From: JACTOJ01 sp032335695
GTDB lineage: Bacteria > Bacillota > Clostridia > Clostridiales > Clostridiaceae
Direction: 5' to 3'
Assembly: GCF_032335695.1 (NCBI RefSeq)
Contig: NZ_JACTOJ010000001.1
Span: 303,723 to 367,722 of the forward strand
DNA: 64,000 nt
This document shows positions 55,058 to 63,893 of the stretch, piece after piece. Below the pieces are notes generated by a model, which did no database searches, had not been told where the DNA came from, and saw nothing but the letters and a program-made list of their open reading frames with translations. Numbering within the stretch: the stretch's first letter is position 1; every line of letters starts with the position of its first letter. The position numbers and the translations under genes are program-made.

Positions 55058-55243
55058 ATGGAATTTATATTTGCGATAATAGGCATTATTTTGTCTACTA
55101 TATGGTGGTACAAAGATTTATACAAGCTTATCGTTAATTTTAAAGATAAGTTACTTGTTAAAAACAAATTAATTAATATGTGTATTTCAACTATTATAAA
55201 CATTATTTTGCTTATATTTATAATTTATTGTATTAACCATTAG
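55058..55243 (+). CDS. Small membrane protein
   Basis: 61 residues from the ATG at 55058 (AAAGGATTGG upstream). Two hydrophobic segments (FIFAIIGIILSTIWWY; MCISTIINIILLIFIIYCI) around a basic stretch. No family recognised. Confidence 0.5.
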   Translation: MEFIFAIIGIILSTIWWYKDLYKLIVNFKDKLLVKNKLINMCISTIINIILLIFIIYCINH

Positions 55244-55357
55244 CTAAATGAAGACTAAAAAATGTATTTTTGATGGATGCAACTTCAAGTTTGTTTTGCA
55301 GTGGTAGAAGCAGGAAATCACTAAAATATGTAGAATAAACATATCGAGGTGATTTTT

Positions 55358-55846
55358 GTGTTTGATAAAAAGAAAAAGCAAAGTTATTTTCAAAAAGTTA
55401 GAGATGAATATGACGAATATTTTAATGCTGAAAATATAAAGGAATATAATGAGATCAAAGATACATATAAATTTATCAAGGAATCTTATGAAGAAAAAAT
55501 TAAAAATAATGAAATAGAAATAAATATGGAAAATATAAGGCTTAAAAAGCACTTGACATACAAAGATTTTAATAAATACAATCCAAAGGATTTTATGCTT
55601 TCTTTATCTTTAAAAGTACTTAAGGATATTGAAGAAGAACAAAAGACTTCAATTATAAAAATATCATCCGAAGTAGTAGCAGCTTCAGCTGAAGATGATA
55701 AAAATGTGAAAAAAGATGAAGAACCTAAAAGTTATGTGAACGAAAGTAATGTAAATATAAATATATCCGGTTCAGATTTAATGCAGGTTGGGAAAGGAGT
55801 ATACAAGCTAGTTAAGTTTGCAAAAAAGAAATTTAAAAGAAAGTAA
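55358..55846 (+). CDS. Hypothetical charged helical protein
   Basis: 162 residues from the GTG at 55358 (GAGGTGA upstream). Lys/Glu-rich, helical, with a C-terminal positively charged end (LVKFAKKKFKRK). No signal peptide or known domain. It is followed within ten bases by the next small gene, so the two are probably coupled. Confidence 0.6.
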   Translation: MFDKKKKQSYFQKVRDEYDEYFNAENIKEYNEIKDTYKFIKESYEEKIKNNEIEINMENIRLKKHLTYKDFNKYNPKDFMLSLSLKVLKDIEEEQKTSIIKISSEVVAASAEDDKNVKKDEEPKSYVNESNVNINISGSDLMQVGKGVYKLVKFAKKKFKRK

Positions 55847-55855
55847 GTGATAGCT

Positions 55856-56194
55856 ATGGGAATGTTAATTTTTATATTTCTAGTAATAATATTAATTGGA
55901 AATTTTGGCAAGAGATACGGGTCTAGTAATGGAAATTCATATGACCAGAATTATCAAGATACTACAATAGACAATAATACCTATTATAATGATTCAGTGA
56001 ATTATTCACAAAATAATGATATTAGCAGCTATAATGATTATTCACAAAGTATTGATGCAGGTCAATCACAAAGCAATAATTTTAATAGCAGTGCTGATTA
56101 TCAGCAAAGTACAGATATCACTAATTATGATTACAGCCAAAGCTCTGATTATAATAATAACACTAATGATACACAGAATAATTCAGGCTGGTAA
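55856..56194 (+). CDS. Membrane-anchored low-complexity protein
   Basis: 112 residues from the ATG at 55856. One N-terminal helix (MLIFIFLVIILIGNF) is followed by about 90 residues rich in Asn, Ser, Tyr, Gln and Asp in loose YSQS/NNxxD repeats, expected to be disordered and prion-like, ending SGW. Such tails act as adhesive or clustering domains in some bacteria. No family known. Confidence 0.6.
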   Translation: MGMLIFIFLVIILIGNFGKRYGSSNGNSYDQNYQDTTIDNNTYYNDSVNYSQNNDISSYNDYSQSIDAGQSQSNNFNSSADYQQSTDITNYDYSQSSDYNNNTNDTQNNSGW

Positions 56195-56306
56195 AATCCA
56201 TTTTAGAATAATTAATTATAATTTTTATTTTTTCAATAGACTATTCATCAAAACGAGTATGATTTGATAATATAGTCTGCTAATGCAGTGCAGGAGGAGG
56301 AGTAAT

Positions 56307-57212
56307 ATGGAAAAATATAATCGCAAATTACTAGATGAGACCTATAACTCACTGAATGATAAGCAGAAAATATTTCTTAATGAGTATATTATAAGAGGTA
56401 AGAAGACACAATGGCTAAATGCTTGGGCTAAGAAAAAGGGAGAAGTGCTTACGGAGGAAAATTTAGAGAACGTCGATGAAGCTATGGAAAAACTATTAGA
56501 ATGGATCTTGGTGGATTTTGAAGATAATTTCAAGGTGAATAGTGAGTGCCGATGTGAATGTGGGAGACCTCTCAGATATAGGTACACTGTGCGGCATAAA
56601 AGCACAGGCAAAATTTATAAGCTTGGCAGTGTGCATTTTGAGCAGCATACGGGGTTGGCTCCTGAAACAGTTATGCTAATAGCAAAAGGCTTACAGAAGA
56701 TAGATTTAGAGAGAGATGAAATACTGGATAAAGTTAGCGTAAATTGGAATCTTCCTATTGATCTTCCAGATGGTTTTCAGCTTCCTAAGGATATATTAGA
56801 GCAGCTTAAGGTTGGACTGCCTTTGCTAGATAGGCAGGTTCAAAAGCTTAGGAAGCTTGTTAGTGAAAAAAGAAGAGGCAGATCCAGTTATAAAAGAAAG
56901 GCTGTTTCTTCTAATAAAAATATAAAACCCGAAATGAATTATGACAAACTGCCTGATTTACTCGAGGATAAGCATGAGTTTTCTGAAGCAGAATTTCCAG
57001 AACTTATAAGAAAGTTAAAAAATGTATCAATTAATTCAGCGGAGGCAAAGGAATTATTTTATATGGTGAAAGGTAATCAAGATAGATTAAGCCTCTACGG
57101 CTTAAGTTTGCAGGATGTAAAAAAAGCGGCTATTAGAGCTCTTGGAAAAATAGGCAGTAACAATATCAGAACCTGGTTGGTTGAGATAGACTGTATAATT
57201 GAAAATAAATAA
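56307..57212 (+). CDS. DUF3895-family protein
   Basis: 301 residues from the ATG at 56307 (AGGAGGAGG upstream). Contains the family's Cys cluster SECRCECGRPLRYRYTVRHK (about 81-100), which may bind zinc, and a helical C-terminal half. I recall it in Bacillus and Clostridium only as unknown function; no catalytic motif is obvious. Confidence 0.7.
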   Translation: MEKYNRKLLDETYNSLNDKQKIFLNEYIIRGKKTQWLNAWAKKKGEVLTEENLENVDEAMEKLLEWILVDFEDNFKVNSECRCECGRPLRYRYTVRHKSTGKIYKLGSVHFEQHTGLAPETVMLIAKGLQKIDLERDEILDKVSVNWNLPIDLPDGFQLPKDILEQLKVGLPLLDRQVQKLRKLVSEKRRGRSSYKRKAVSSNKNIKPEMNYDKLPDLLEDKHEFSEAEFPELIRKLKNVSINSAEAKELFYMVKGNQDRLSLYGLSLQDVKKAAIRALGKIGSNNIRTWLVEIDCIIENK

Positions 57213-57271
57213 TCATAAGCATTTTTCATAATAGTTTCGTACGATTTGATTTACCATAAGTTTTATTGACA

Positions 57272-57928
57272 CTAATAAAAGTATAATAAACATATGACAG
57301 CAATGAGGTCACTTAAATAATGTGCAATCCATGAGACGAATATGTTTTTAGTTTTTGTAAATATAATTCCATATATTATGCTATCTATAAATATTCCAAG
57401 CATATCTAATGTTACAATAAGAAAGCTTCCTTTAGAATAGTGCATAAAAGTAAAAAGAAAAGACGATATAATAATAGATTTAACAGGTGTTGTAAACAAT
57501 TCTAATCTGTATTGAATGAAGCCCCTAAAAATAATTTCCTCTAAGAATGAGCCGATTGCTATTGCTATTATTGCAGACATTATTGTATTTAGATCCATGG
57601 GTAATCTTGATTTTACATGCTCAATATATCCGGGGACACAATACTTTCCTGTTAGAGATGTTAAAAGCGGCGAAATTGCACCAACTAATAAGATAAAATA
57701 CCAAACAATTCTTAAATCAAAAGAAATATTTCGTATTTTAAAACCTATTTCTGACCATGAACGATGTCTTTCTTTTCTCTCAATTAAAAGATATATTACA
57801 GGAAGTATGGGGATAATTGAGCTGAGATTATTAAATATTAAAAACAATATGATGGTAATGGCAATGACAATCAATGTTTCCCATAATAATCTTTTCTTTG
57901 CTTGTCTATTTTCTTGATGCTTATCCAA
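57272..57928 (-). CDS. CPBP-family intramembrane metalloprotease
   Basis: 218 residues with six to seven hydrophobic helices. The CPBP/Abi motifs are present: SFLEEIIFRGF (EExxxR), SFLFTFMHYSK (FxxxH) and FVSWIAHYLSDL (HxxxN/D region). The family processes membrane proteins and provides bacteriocin self-immunity in some cases. Substrate unknown. Confidence 0.87.
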   Translation of the reverse strand: MDKHQENRQAKKRLLWETLIVIAITIILFLIFNNLSSIIPILPVIYLLIERKERHRSWSEIGFKIRNISFDLRIVWYFILLVGAISPLLTSLTGKYCVPGYIEHVKSRLPMDLNTIMSAIIAIAIGSFLEEIIFRGFIQYRLELFTTPVKSIIISSFLFTFMHYSKGSFLIVTLDMLGIFIDSIIYGIIFTKTKNIFVSWIAHYLSDLIAVICLLYFY

Positions 57929-58226
57929 AACAGCACTTCCTAACTTTTCTAAATTACTTTTAAAATCATTGTTTAATATTAAATATTGCTTTTTAACTGT
58001 ATATAAAAAGCTTTTTATATTATATAATCTTTTATAGTATTATTATACTTTATTATTTTGAGCTGCAGAAGTTATTTTGCGTAAACAAGAATAAAGCCTT
58101 CTATTAGAGTGAGAGCATTTGTATGACTTGTAAATGCTAAGAAATAAACTTTAGGAGATAAATGTTATGGATTATATGTTTCCAAGATAAAAATTAAAAA
58201 ACAGATTCAGAATTGGGGGAAATTAA

Positions 58227-59129
58227 ATGAACAACGAAAAGACTGTGGGTGTAATATATGCAATTGCTGCATATGTATTATGGGGGATTCTGCCTGTATA
58301 CTGGAAACTTATTGATAGAGTGTTTCCAATAGAAATTTTAGCTAATAGAATTGTTTGGGCCTTTGTCTTTACAGTTTTAATAATCGCAGTAACAAAACAA
58401 TGGAATGAATTAAAGCGCATAGCTAAAGACAAGAAACAAATATTTTATATATTTATTGCATCAATTTTAATCGCCTTTAATTGGGGATTGTATATTTGGG
58501 CTGTTAATTCAGATAAGATTGTAGACGCAAGCCTTGGATATTATATAAATCCACTATTAGCAGTGCTGCTGGGAGTTATAATCTTCAAAGAAAAGCTTAG
58601 CTATTGGACATGGGCTTCCCTTGCTGTTGCTGCTATTGGTGTCTTAATAAAAACAGTGCAATATGGTAAGATTCCGTGGATTTCATTGGGACTAGCTATT
58701 TCTTTTGCGTTATATGGAGCTATCAAGAAATCAGTTAAGGCTAACGCTATAGTTGGACTAACTCTTGAAACAGCTATGCTTACACCGCTTGCCGCAATAT
58801 ATATTATGTCAAGGCAGGTTAGCGGAATAGGTGCTTTCAGGGCAGAAGGTACATTGGTAATCCTATTGCTTATGGGAGCTGGTGTAATTACAGCTGTCCC
58901 GCTGCTGCTTTTCGCAAGTAGCACAAAGAAACTCCCTTTATCCTTGATTGGCTTCACACAGTATATTTCTCCAACCATAAGCTTGATTATTGGAGTTTTT
59001 GTGTATCATGAAAGTTTTGAAGCAGTTGATATGATAGCTTTTTGCGTTATATGGGCAGCACTGGTTATATACTCTTTTTCACAAATAGGCTTTGCTAAGA
59101 GCCAAAAGAAATTAGAAAAGGCAAGCTAA
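58227..59129 (+). CDS. rarD: EamA-family transporter RarD
   Basis: 300 residues with ten helices in two EamA repeats. It has the RarD signature start (GVIYAIAAYVLWGILPVYWK; HEILANRIVWAF; WNWGLYIWAVN-type loop). RarD proteins export metabolites; the clostridial substrate is unknown. The 298-base gap before it contains a palindrome TATAAAAAGCTTTTTATA near 58003-58020 but no clear promoter. Confidence 0.88.
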   Translation: MNNEKTVGVIYAIAAYVLWGILPVYWKLIDRVFPIEILANRIVWAFVFTVLIIAVTKQWNELKRIAKDKKQIFYIFIASILIAFNWGLYIWAVNSDKIVDASLGYYINPLLAVLLGVIIFKEKLSYWTWASLAVAAIGVLIKTVQYGKIPWISLGLAISFALYGAIKKSVKANAIVGLTLETAMLTPLAAIYIMSRQVSGIGAFRAEGTLVILLLMGAGVITAVPLLLFASSTKKLPLSLIGFTQYISPTISLIIGVFVYHESFEAVDMIAFCVIWAALVIYSFSQIGFAKSQKKLEKAS

Positions 59130-59157
59130 TTTATATATAATATAACTTTATCACCCA

Positions 59158-59204
59158 ATCCATATTAGCATTGAAAAAACAAGCAGCTAATATGGATTTT
59201 TTAT
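59158..59204 (+). terminator. Terminator after rarD
   Basis: Perfect 12-bp arms ATCCATATTAGC (59158-59169) and GCTAATATGGAT (59186-59197), then TTTTTTATG. Confidence 0.88.
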
Positions 59205-59321
59205 GAAGTTTTAAAGCCTAAAATAGTTAATGACAAATTTAACGAGTAAGGTTAACTTGACATAAAAATTAAATAGTGATACATTTGCTATGTAAGGTAA
59301 ACGTTATAGAGGTGATGATTT

Positions 59322-59558
59322 ATGAAAAATCGGTTAAAAGAATTTAGAGAAGCCCTTGGATTGACACAAGAGCAGTTAGGGCAGCTTATAGGCGTATCGA
59401 GGCAAGCCATTAATGCTATAGAAACAGAAAAATGTGAGCCTTCTATATGGCTAGCTTATGATATTTCTAAAATCTTTCATAAACCTATAGAGGATATTTT
59501 TCTTTTTGAAGAAAGTGAAAGAAAATCTAGAGCTGAACAAAGCAGAGGAGTTGTTTAA
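59322..59558 (+). CDS. Cro/CI-type HTH regulator
   Basis: 78 residues: HTH with ALGLTQEQLGQLIGVSRQAI (recognition helix) and ETEKCEPSIWLAYDISKIFH, like YozG-type repressors. Its TAA is immediately followed by the def ATG, so the two are one operon and it may regulate def expression. Confidence 0.85.
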   Translation: MKNRLKEFREALGLTQEQLGQLIGVSRQAINAIETEKCEPSIWLAYDISKIFHKPIEDIFLFEESERKSRAEQSRGVV

Positions 59559-60011
59559 ATGGCTTTAAGGCAAATTAGACTGTATGGTGATGAAATATTA
59601 AGTAAAAAAAGCAGAACAGTTGAAATGGTAGATGATAAAATAAGACAAATTCTAAATGATATGGCTGATACCATGTATAATTCAGAAAATGGTGCAGGAT
59701 TAGCTGCTCCACAAGTAGGCATATTAAAGAGATTAGTTGTAATAGATATGGGACAAGGCCTTATAAAATTAGTAAATCCCAAGATAATTAAGCAGGAAGG
59801 AACTCAAGAAGTTATAGAAGGCTGTTTAAGTATTCCAGATAAATGGGGGAAGCTGACAAGACCTGCTAAAGTAACAGTACAAGCATTAAACGAAAATGGA
59901 GAAGAGATCATATTGACAGGTACTGGAGATTTAGCAAAATGCTTCTGCCATGAAATAGATCATTTAGAAGGTATTCTTTTTACTGATTTAGTTACTGAAT
60001 ATGTAGAGTGA
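59559..60011 (+). CDS. def: Peptide deformylase
   Basis: 150 residues. All three motifs are present: GAGLAAPQVG (residues about 46-55), EGCLSIPDK (about 88-96) and HEIDHLEG (about 130-137, the zinc HExxH). It removes the formyl group from nascent proteins. It starts directly after the HTH gene without a separate site. It is the shorter clostridial type. Confidence 0.95.
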   Translation: MALRQIRLYGDEILSKKSRTVEMVDDKIRQILNDMADTMYNSENGAGLAAPQVGILKRLVVIDMGQGLIKLVNPKIIKQEGTQEVIEGCLSIPDKWGKLTRPAKVTVQALNENGEEIILTGTGDLAKCFCHEIDHLEGILFTDLVTEYVE

Positions 60012-60076
60012 TTTTAAAATAGCGGTTATTATCTAAATAAGAAAAATTTAGTGCTGATAAATAACATTGAGCAATC

Positions 60077-60125
60077 ATTGAGAAAAAGTACTAATCCTTG
60101 CTAGATGAGCGCTTTTTCTCATTAA
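60077..60125 (+). terminator. Terminator after def
   Basis: TGAGAAAAAG (60079-60088)/CTTTTTCTCA (60112-60121). Confidence 0.8.
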
Positions 60126-60165
60126 ATCATAATTACACTTCATTTTAAATTTATTAACAGCAGCC

Positions 60166-60813
60166 TTAATTACTTAGCCGGGCCTTCTTATTTCCTATAT
60201 AATAAAATCCTTTTGATACATGTCCATTCATTGTTTTATGAATTAGATTATGATATTCCAATATGTTAAAATCTTTAAGAAGTTCTTTTATCCAATTTTC
60301 TTCATGATGCCTTAACAGGGCACCTTCCTGTAATTCAAAAATCCCATAGCTGCCATATTTATTTCTAAATTGTTCATATCTTCTAATATTTCGTTCATCT
60401 TCATTTAACAGAAAATCATTGATATAAATAATGCCATTTGGCTTCAAAATTCGTTTTATCTCATCAATAAGGTACGTCTGTTCTTTGTTTTCTACTATAC
60501 ATGTTAGAACGGCAAATAAAATCACCGCATCTACGCTATTAGCTTCCAAATCTATAGCAGCTGATTTTTTAACCTTTAAATTCAGCTCGGGAAACATTTT
60601 GATTCCACGCTTTATCATTTTTTCTGAAAAATCAATGCCTAGGGTATTGGTGAAACCCGCCTCATGTAGTTCATTTAATGTTCTTCCATAGCCACAGCCC
60701 ACATCCAATACAAAAGCTTTCTTGTCCACATACTTTTCTAATTCAGCTATTTGTATTTTTGTTGTGAATTCCTTTGATTCTGCTGCATTATTCCAATAAT
60801 CTTTTTGATTCAT
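60166..60813 (-). CDS. Class I SAM-dependent methyltransferase
   Basis: 215 residues. SAM motif VLDVGCGYGRTLNELHEAGF (about 36-55), then LGIDFSEKMI (acidic loop), then a VDAVILFAVLTCI strand before motif IV and a characteristic PNGIIYINDFLL. Small-molecule methyltransferase; acceptor unknown. Divergent from the Crp-type regulator. Confidence 0.87.
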   Translation of the reverse strand: MNQKDYWNNAAESKEFTTKIQIAELEKYVDKKAFVLDVGCGYGRTLNELHEAGFTNTLGIDFSEKMIKRGIKMFPELNLKVKKSAAIDLEANSVDAVILFAVLTCIVENKEQTYLIDEIKRILKPNGIIYINDFLLNEDERNIRRYEQFRNKYGSYGIFELQEGALLRHHEENWIKELLKDFNILEYHNLIHKTMNGHVSKGFYYIGNKKARLSN

Positions 60814-60899
60814 AAGCTTTCTTCCTCCTTTACTTTGTATTATATATATCTTATATTTATATTGATATGAGAAATCTCACACACATTAGGAGACGGTAT

Positions 60900-61559
60900 A
60901 TGAAACAATTATCGCTAGAGCAAAAGAAGGTATATTTAGAGAAATATCCGATGGCAGAATATTTTGATTTTGATGTAAGGCATTATCTGAAGCTCTTTGA
61001 GTTTGAAGCAGAGGAGCATATTTTTAAGGAAGGAACCAAGCCTAATTATCTATATTATTTGATTGAAGGGAAGGCTAAGTTGTATCTTACTCATGCTAAT
61101 GGGAAAGTTTCCCTCATAAATTTTATTACGTCTCCAAGCTTCTTAGGTGAGATGGAACTATTAGAGGCACAGAAAACCGCTAATGCTATAAAAGCTACTA
61201 GTAAATGTATTTGTTATGGTATTGATATTAATGCTTGCAAAACGCAACTTCTTTCTGACGTGAAGTTCTTAAATTATCTTTGTGCATTTTTAAGTAAGAA
61301 AGCCATTGCTAATACTTCCAATTACACCAAAAATCAGTCTTACACTCTGGAAAATCGACTTGCAAATTTTATTCTTATGACCTCGCATGAAAATATTTAT
61401 AGAGAAAAGCATACTGAAGCTTCAGAATACTTGGGAGTGAGTTATCGTCATTTTTTATATGTTTTGTCCGCTTTCTGCCAAGAAGGTATTCTTAAAAGGG
61501 AAGCCTATGGCTATAGAATTATTGATTTAAAGCGTTTGACTGAAATTTCAAATGCATAA
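60900..61559 (+). CDS. Crp/Fnr-family regulator (YeiL-like)
   Basis: 219 residues from the ATG at 60900 (AGGAG 8 bases upstream; frame opens at 60867). Cyclic-nucleotide-type beta barrel (about 30-130, LYYLIEGKAKLYLTHANGKV, GEMELLEAQKTANAI), a dimer helix, then a winged HTH (ASEYLGVSYRHFLYVLSAFC, recognition helix). It has a Cys (Cys 104-115 region) but no clear Fe-S cluster pattern of FNR. Probably controls the divergent methyltransferase. Confidence 0.85.
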   Translation: MKQLSLEQKKVYLEKYPMAEYFDFDVRHYLKLFEFEAEEHIFKEGTKPNYLYYLIEGKAKLYLTHANGKVSLINFITSPSFLGEMELLEAQKTANAIKATSKCICYGIDINACKTQLLSDVKFLNYLCAFLSKKAIANTSNYTKNQSYTLENRLANFILMTSHENIYREKHTEASEYLGVSYRHFLYVLSAFCQEGILKREAYGYRIIDLKRLTEISNA

Positions 61560-61560
61560 A

Positions 61561-61597
61561 TTCAGTGTAAAAATCGACACTGGTTTAAAATAGAGCC
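61561..61597 (-). repeat. Reduced inverted copy of the palindromic repeat
   Basis: On the minus strand it reads GGCTCTATTTTAAACCAGTG then TCGATTTTTACACTGA, matching copies at 33898 and 63832 through the loop and both inner arms (CAGTGT/ACACTG). It directly follows the Crp gene stop, so it may also act as its terminator. Confidence 0.65.
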
Positions 61598-61618
61598 AAT
61601 TAGAAAGTAGGGATAAGC

Positions 61619-62227
61619 ATGGAAATTTATTTGATTAGACATGGGAATTGTCATAAATATGGATTAGATAATTATGATAAAGAGAAATTCACTGCAAATC
61701 CTAAGTTGACTGAAGAAGGATATATGCAGGCTAAAAAGCTTGCTGAAAGCTGTAAAAATATTAAATTTGACAGGATTTATTGCAGTGATTTATCTCGTGC
61801 AGTTGACACTGCAAAAATTTTCAATAATTCAGTAAAAAGTACAGTGATAGAGGATGAAAATTTTAGAGAAATTAATATGGGAGATATTTATTTATCTACC
61901 TGGGATAATTATCCTGAGCTTTTTAAAGAATGGTCAAAGTTTGAAAAGGATATACCTTACCCTAATGGTGAAAATGGTGAAATGGTTTGGAAAAGATGTA
62001 AAGAATCTATTGATCAGATAATTGAAAATGACTTTGAACGTGTTGCAATAATTACACATGGAGGTGTAATACGTTCAATAATTTGCGGTATTCTTAATAT
62101 TGCTCAGGAAAAAAGATTTTTCTTTGGTAATCCTCCTGAGAACTGCTCAATAAGCATAATAAAATTCAATAAAAAAGGAGACAAGTTTTATCTTCATACG
62201 TTTAATGATTTTGTGCATTTGCATTAA
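61619..62227 (+). CDS. Histidine-phosphatase family protein
   Basis: 202 residues. N-terminal catalytic motif YLIRHGNCHKYG (RHG), then CSDLSRAVDTAKIF, and the second His in IITHGGVIRSI. These are broad phosphatases on sugar or amino-acid phosphates; substrate unknown. Ribosome binding site weak (AGTAGGGATAAGC). Confidence 0.88.
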   Translation: MEIYLIRHGNCHKYGLDNYDKEKFTANPKLTEEGYMQAKKLAESCKNIKFDRIYCSDLSRAVDTAKIFNNSVKSTVIEDENFREINMGDIYLSTWDNYPELFKEWSKFEKDIPYPNGENGEMVWKRCKESIDQIIENDFERVAIITHGGVIRSIICGILNIAQEKRFFFGNPPENCSISIIKFNKKGDKFYLHTFNDFVHLH

Positions 62228-62273
62228 AAATAATATAGTCTATTATTTTTAATTCCTGTTTCAAAGCAAGTAA

Positions 62274-62301
62274 AAAGCACTTAGAATAACCCAAGTGCTT
62301 T
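62274..62301. terminator. Terminator between converging genes
   Basis: AAAGCACTT (62274-62282)/AAGTGCTTT (62293-62301). Confidence 0.75.
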
Positions 62302-62316
62302 CAGTATTAGAATTAA

Positions 62317-63348
62317 TCAAAGAAATTCTTCCATAGTATATAAATAATGCTGAAGAGCATATCTTTTCCAGTCACGGTATTGAGTACTTGAGCCTGCTTC
62401 CAAACCTAAACAGCCAGGACAATTTTTATGGTGTTTATCTGTATATCGCTTCCAATACGTTGAGGAAGTAATGCTAGGTTTTATATGATTAATAAACTCT
62501 TTATAGTCATCAAAGCGTGCTTTATAGCCTATAAAGCTGTTTATGTGCCAGGAATATTGCAAAAAACCTGGACTTACTACAGCATATCCACCTTTAGAGA
62601 TTGTTGAATCTTTTCTAATGCCAGCAAAATCCCCGAAAGCGTTGAACCCTAATTTAACATAGTCCTTTAGCAGAGAATTATCAATTTCATTCACAATTCT
62701 TCCATCAATGAGATTCTTGTATTTAACTTCGCTATTTATAGAAGATCTTATTATTATAGAGGTAAATTTAACAGTGGACTTAAGTTTGTTAACCCATCGG
62801 ATTATAATTGCTGCTTGAGGATCATTTGGAGAGGCTTTATCCAAATCATAAATCAATATGTCATTATTGGTAATAACTTTGCTAATATCTATCAGCATGG
62901 CATTGAGGTGTTTGGAATTAAATATGCGGAAGGCAACTCTATTAAAGCTTTTTTTAAGTTCTAAATAGTCAAGTTTAAGTTCACCCTGAACATATACACA
63001 TTTTGGCATATATGAAAGTACTGGTATTATATTCTTATTTATACTTAGAAGTTTATAATAATCTACTTTTAGATGTATGTTTTGCTTGAATTTATCTACA
63101 AAATCTCTAACTCCATCCCTAGTTCCTTTATTTATATTCATATAGGCAGGTATATCTATTAGTATTGGAAATTTAAATCTGCTGAAATCCTCTAGATAAG
63201 TATCTTGAAAAGTTCCTGTTCTCTTTTGTCCAGGCCGTTCTCGCACCAATTCTAATAAGGGTATGGTCTTTTTTAAACTACTTATACTAATTAGGGCTTT
63301 ACGTTCTTCGCTTATGTATCGCAAAACTGGTACATACTTTATATTCAT
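62317..63348 (-). CDS. Beta-family protein (Beta protein, phage-like)
   Basis: 343 residues from the ATG at 63348 (AGAAGGAATA upstream; the frame opens earlier at 63396). It begins MNIKYVPVLRYISEER and has several repeating KxxPxxxxxR-like strands plus a C-terminal TDKHHKNCPGCLGL that might bind zinc. This resembles the Beta family found in phages and accessory islands, function unknown. Low similarity detail, so the family call is tentative. Confidence 0.6.
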   Translation of the reverse strand: MNIKYVPVLRYISEERKALISISSLKKTIPLLELVRERPGQKRTGTFQDTYLEDFSRFKFPILIDIPAYMNINKGTRDGVRDFVDKFKQNIHLKVDYYKLLSINKNIIPVLSYMPKCVYVQGELKLDYLELKKSFNRVAFRIFNSKHLNAMLIDISKVITNNDILIYDLDKASPNDPQAAIIIRWVNKLKSTVKFTSIIIRSSINSEVKYKNLIDGRIVNEIDNSLLKDYVKLGFNAFGDFAGIRKDSTISKGGYAVVSPGFLQYSWHINSFIGYKARFDDYKEFINHIKPSITSSTYWKRYTDKHHKNCPGCLGLEAGSSTQYRDWKRYALQHYLYTMEEFL

Positions 63349-63404
63349 TATTCCTTCTAAATTTATTGTTTCACTATTAAGGATACTAAGCATCAATAAG
63401 TTTT

Positions 63405-63810
63405 ATGATAAAATATTTTGTTGGGATAAGCATCATTCTTGCTGTAGCAGCTAGATTTAATACTTATAAATTGTTAAAATATTCTAGTTTGCTTATCAAT
63501 TATAAATTATTAGCTTTAGGTAGCGTTTCCTTTTTTTATTTTAAGCTTATTAACAAGTATTTTTCTTTTAGATGAAAGTCAATTAAATATAGCTTTTGTT
63601 GCTATATCATTTCCAATATATTCAGTTATATTTGCTTTAACCTTATTTGTGAGACATACTGGAATAGATGACTTAGGTGATGGGTTAGCCATAGTAATTT
63701 GGTTGCCAGTTATGATACTGCAGTATCTCATAGTAATAGTTTCAAGCATAATAGCTACATCTATGCACGAATACCATGCGTCAAGAAATAAGAGCGGAGT
63801 TGCGCAATAA
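63405..63810 (+). pseudogene. Frameshifted membrane protein
   Basis: From ATG 63405 the frame reads MIKYFVGISIILAVAARFNT... up to GSVSFF, where a run of seven T's sits; a one-base shift there gives a second frame (FFILSLLTSIFLLDESQLNI... to TAA 63808-63810) with four more hydrophobic helices. No strong ribosome binding site at the start. Likely a membrane protein broken by a frameshift. Confidence 0.45.
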
Positions 63811-63831
63811 AATGAAGAAATTTTAAACTAA

Positions 63832-63893
63832 GGTTCTGTTTTAAATCAGTGTTGATTTTTCACTGATTTAAAACTTCCTTTAGTTCGGGGAGG
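63832..63893 (+). repeat. 60-base palindromic repeat, copy 2
   Basis: Arms GTTTTAAATCAGTG (63838-63851) and CACTGATTTAAAAC (63861-63874), loop TTGATTTTT, then CTTCCTTTAGTTCGG. Differences from copy 1 (33898) change both arms together, keeping the stem. Confidence 0.8.
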
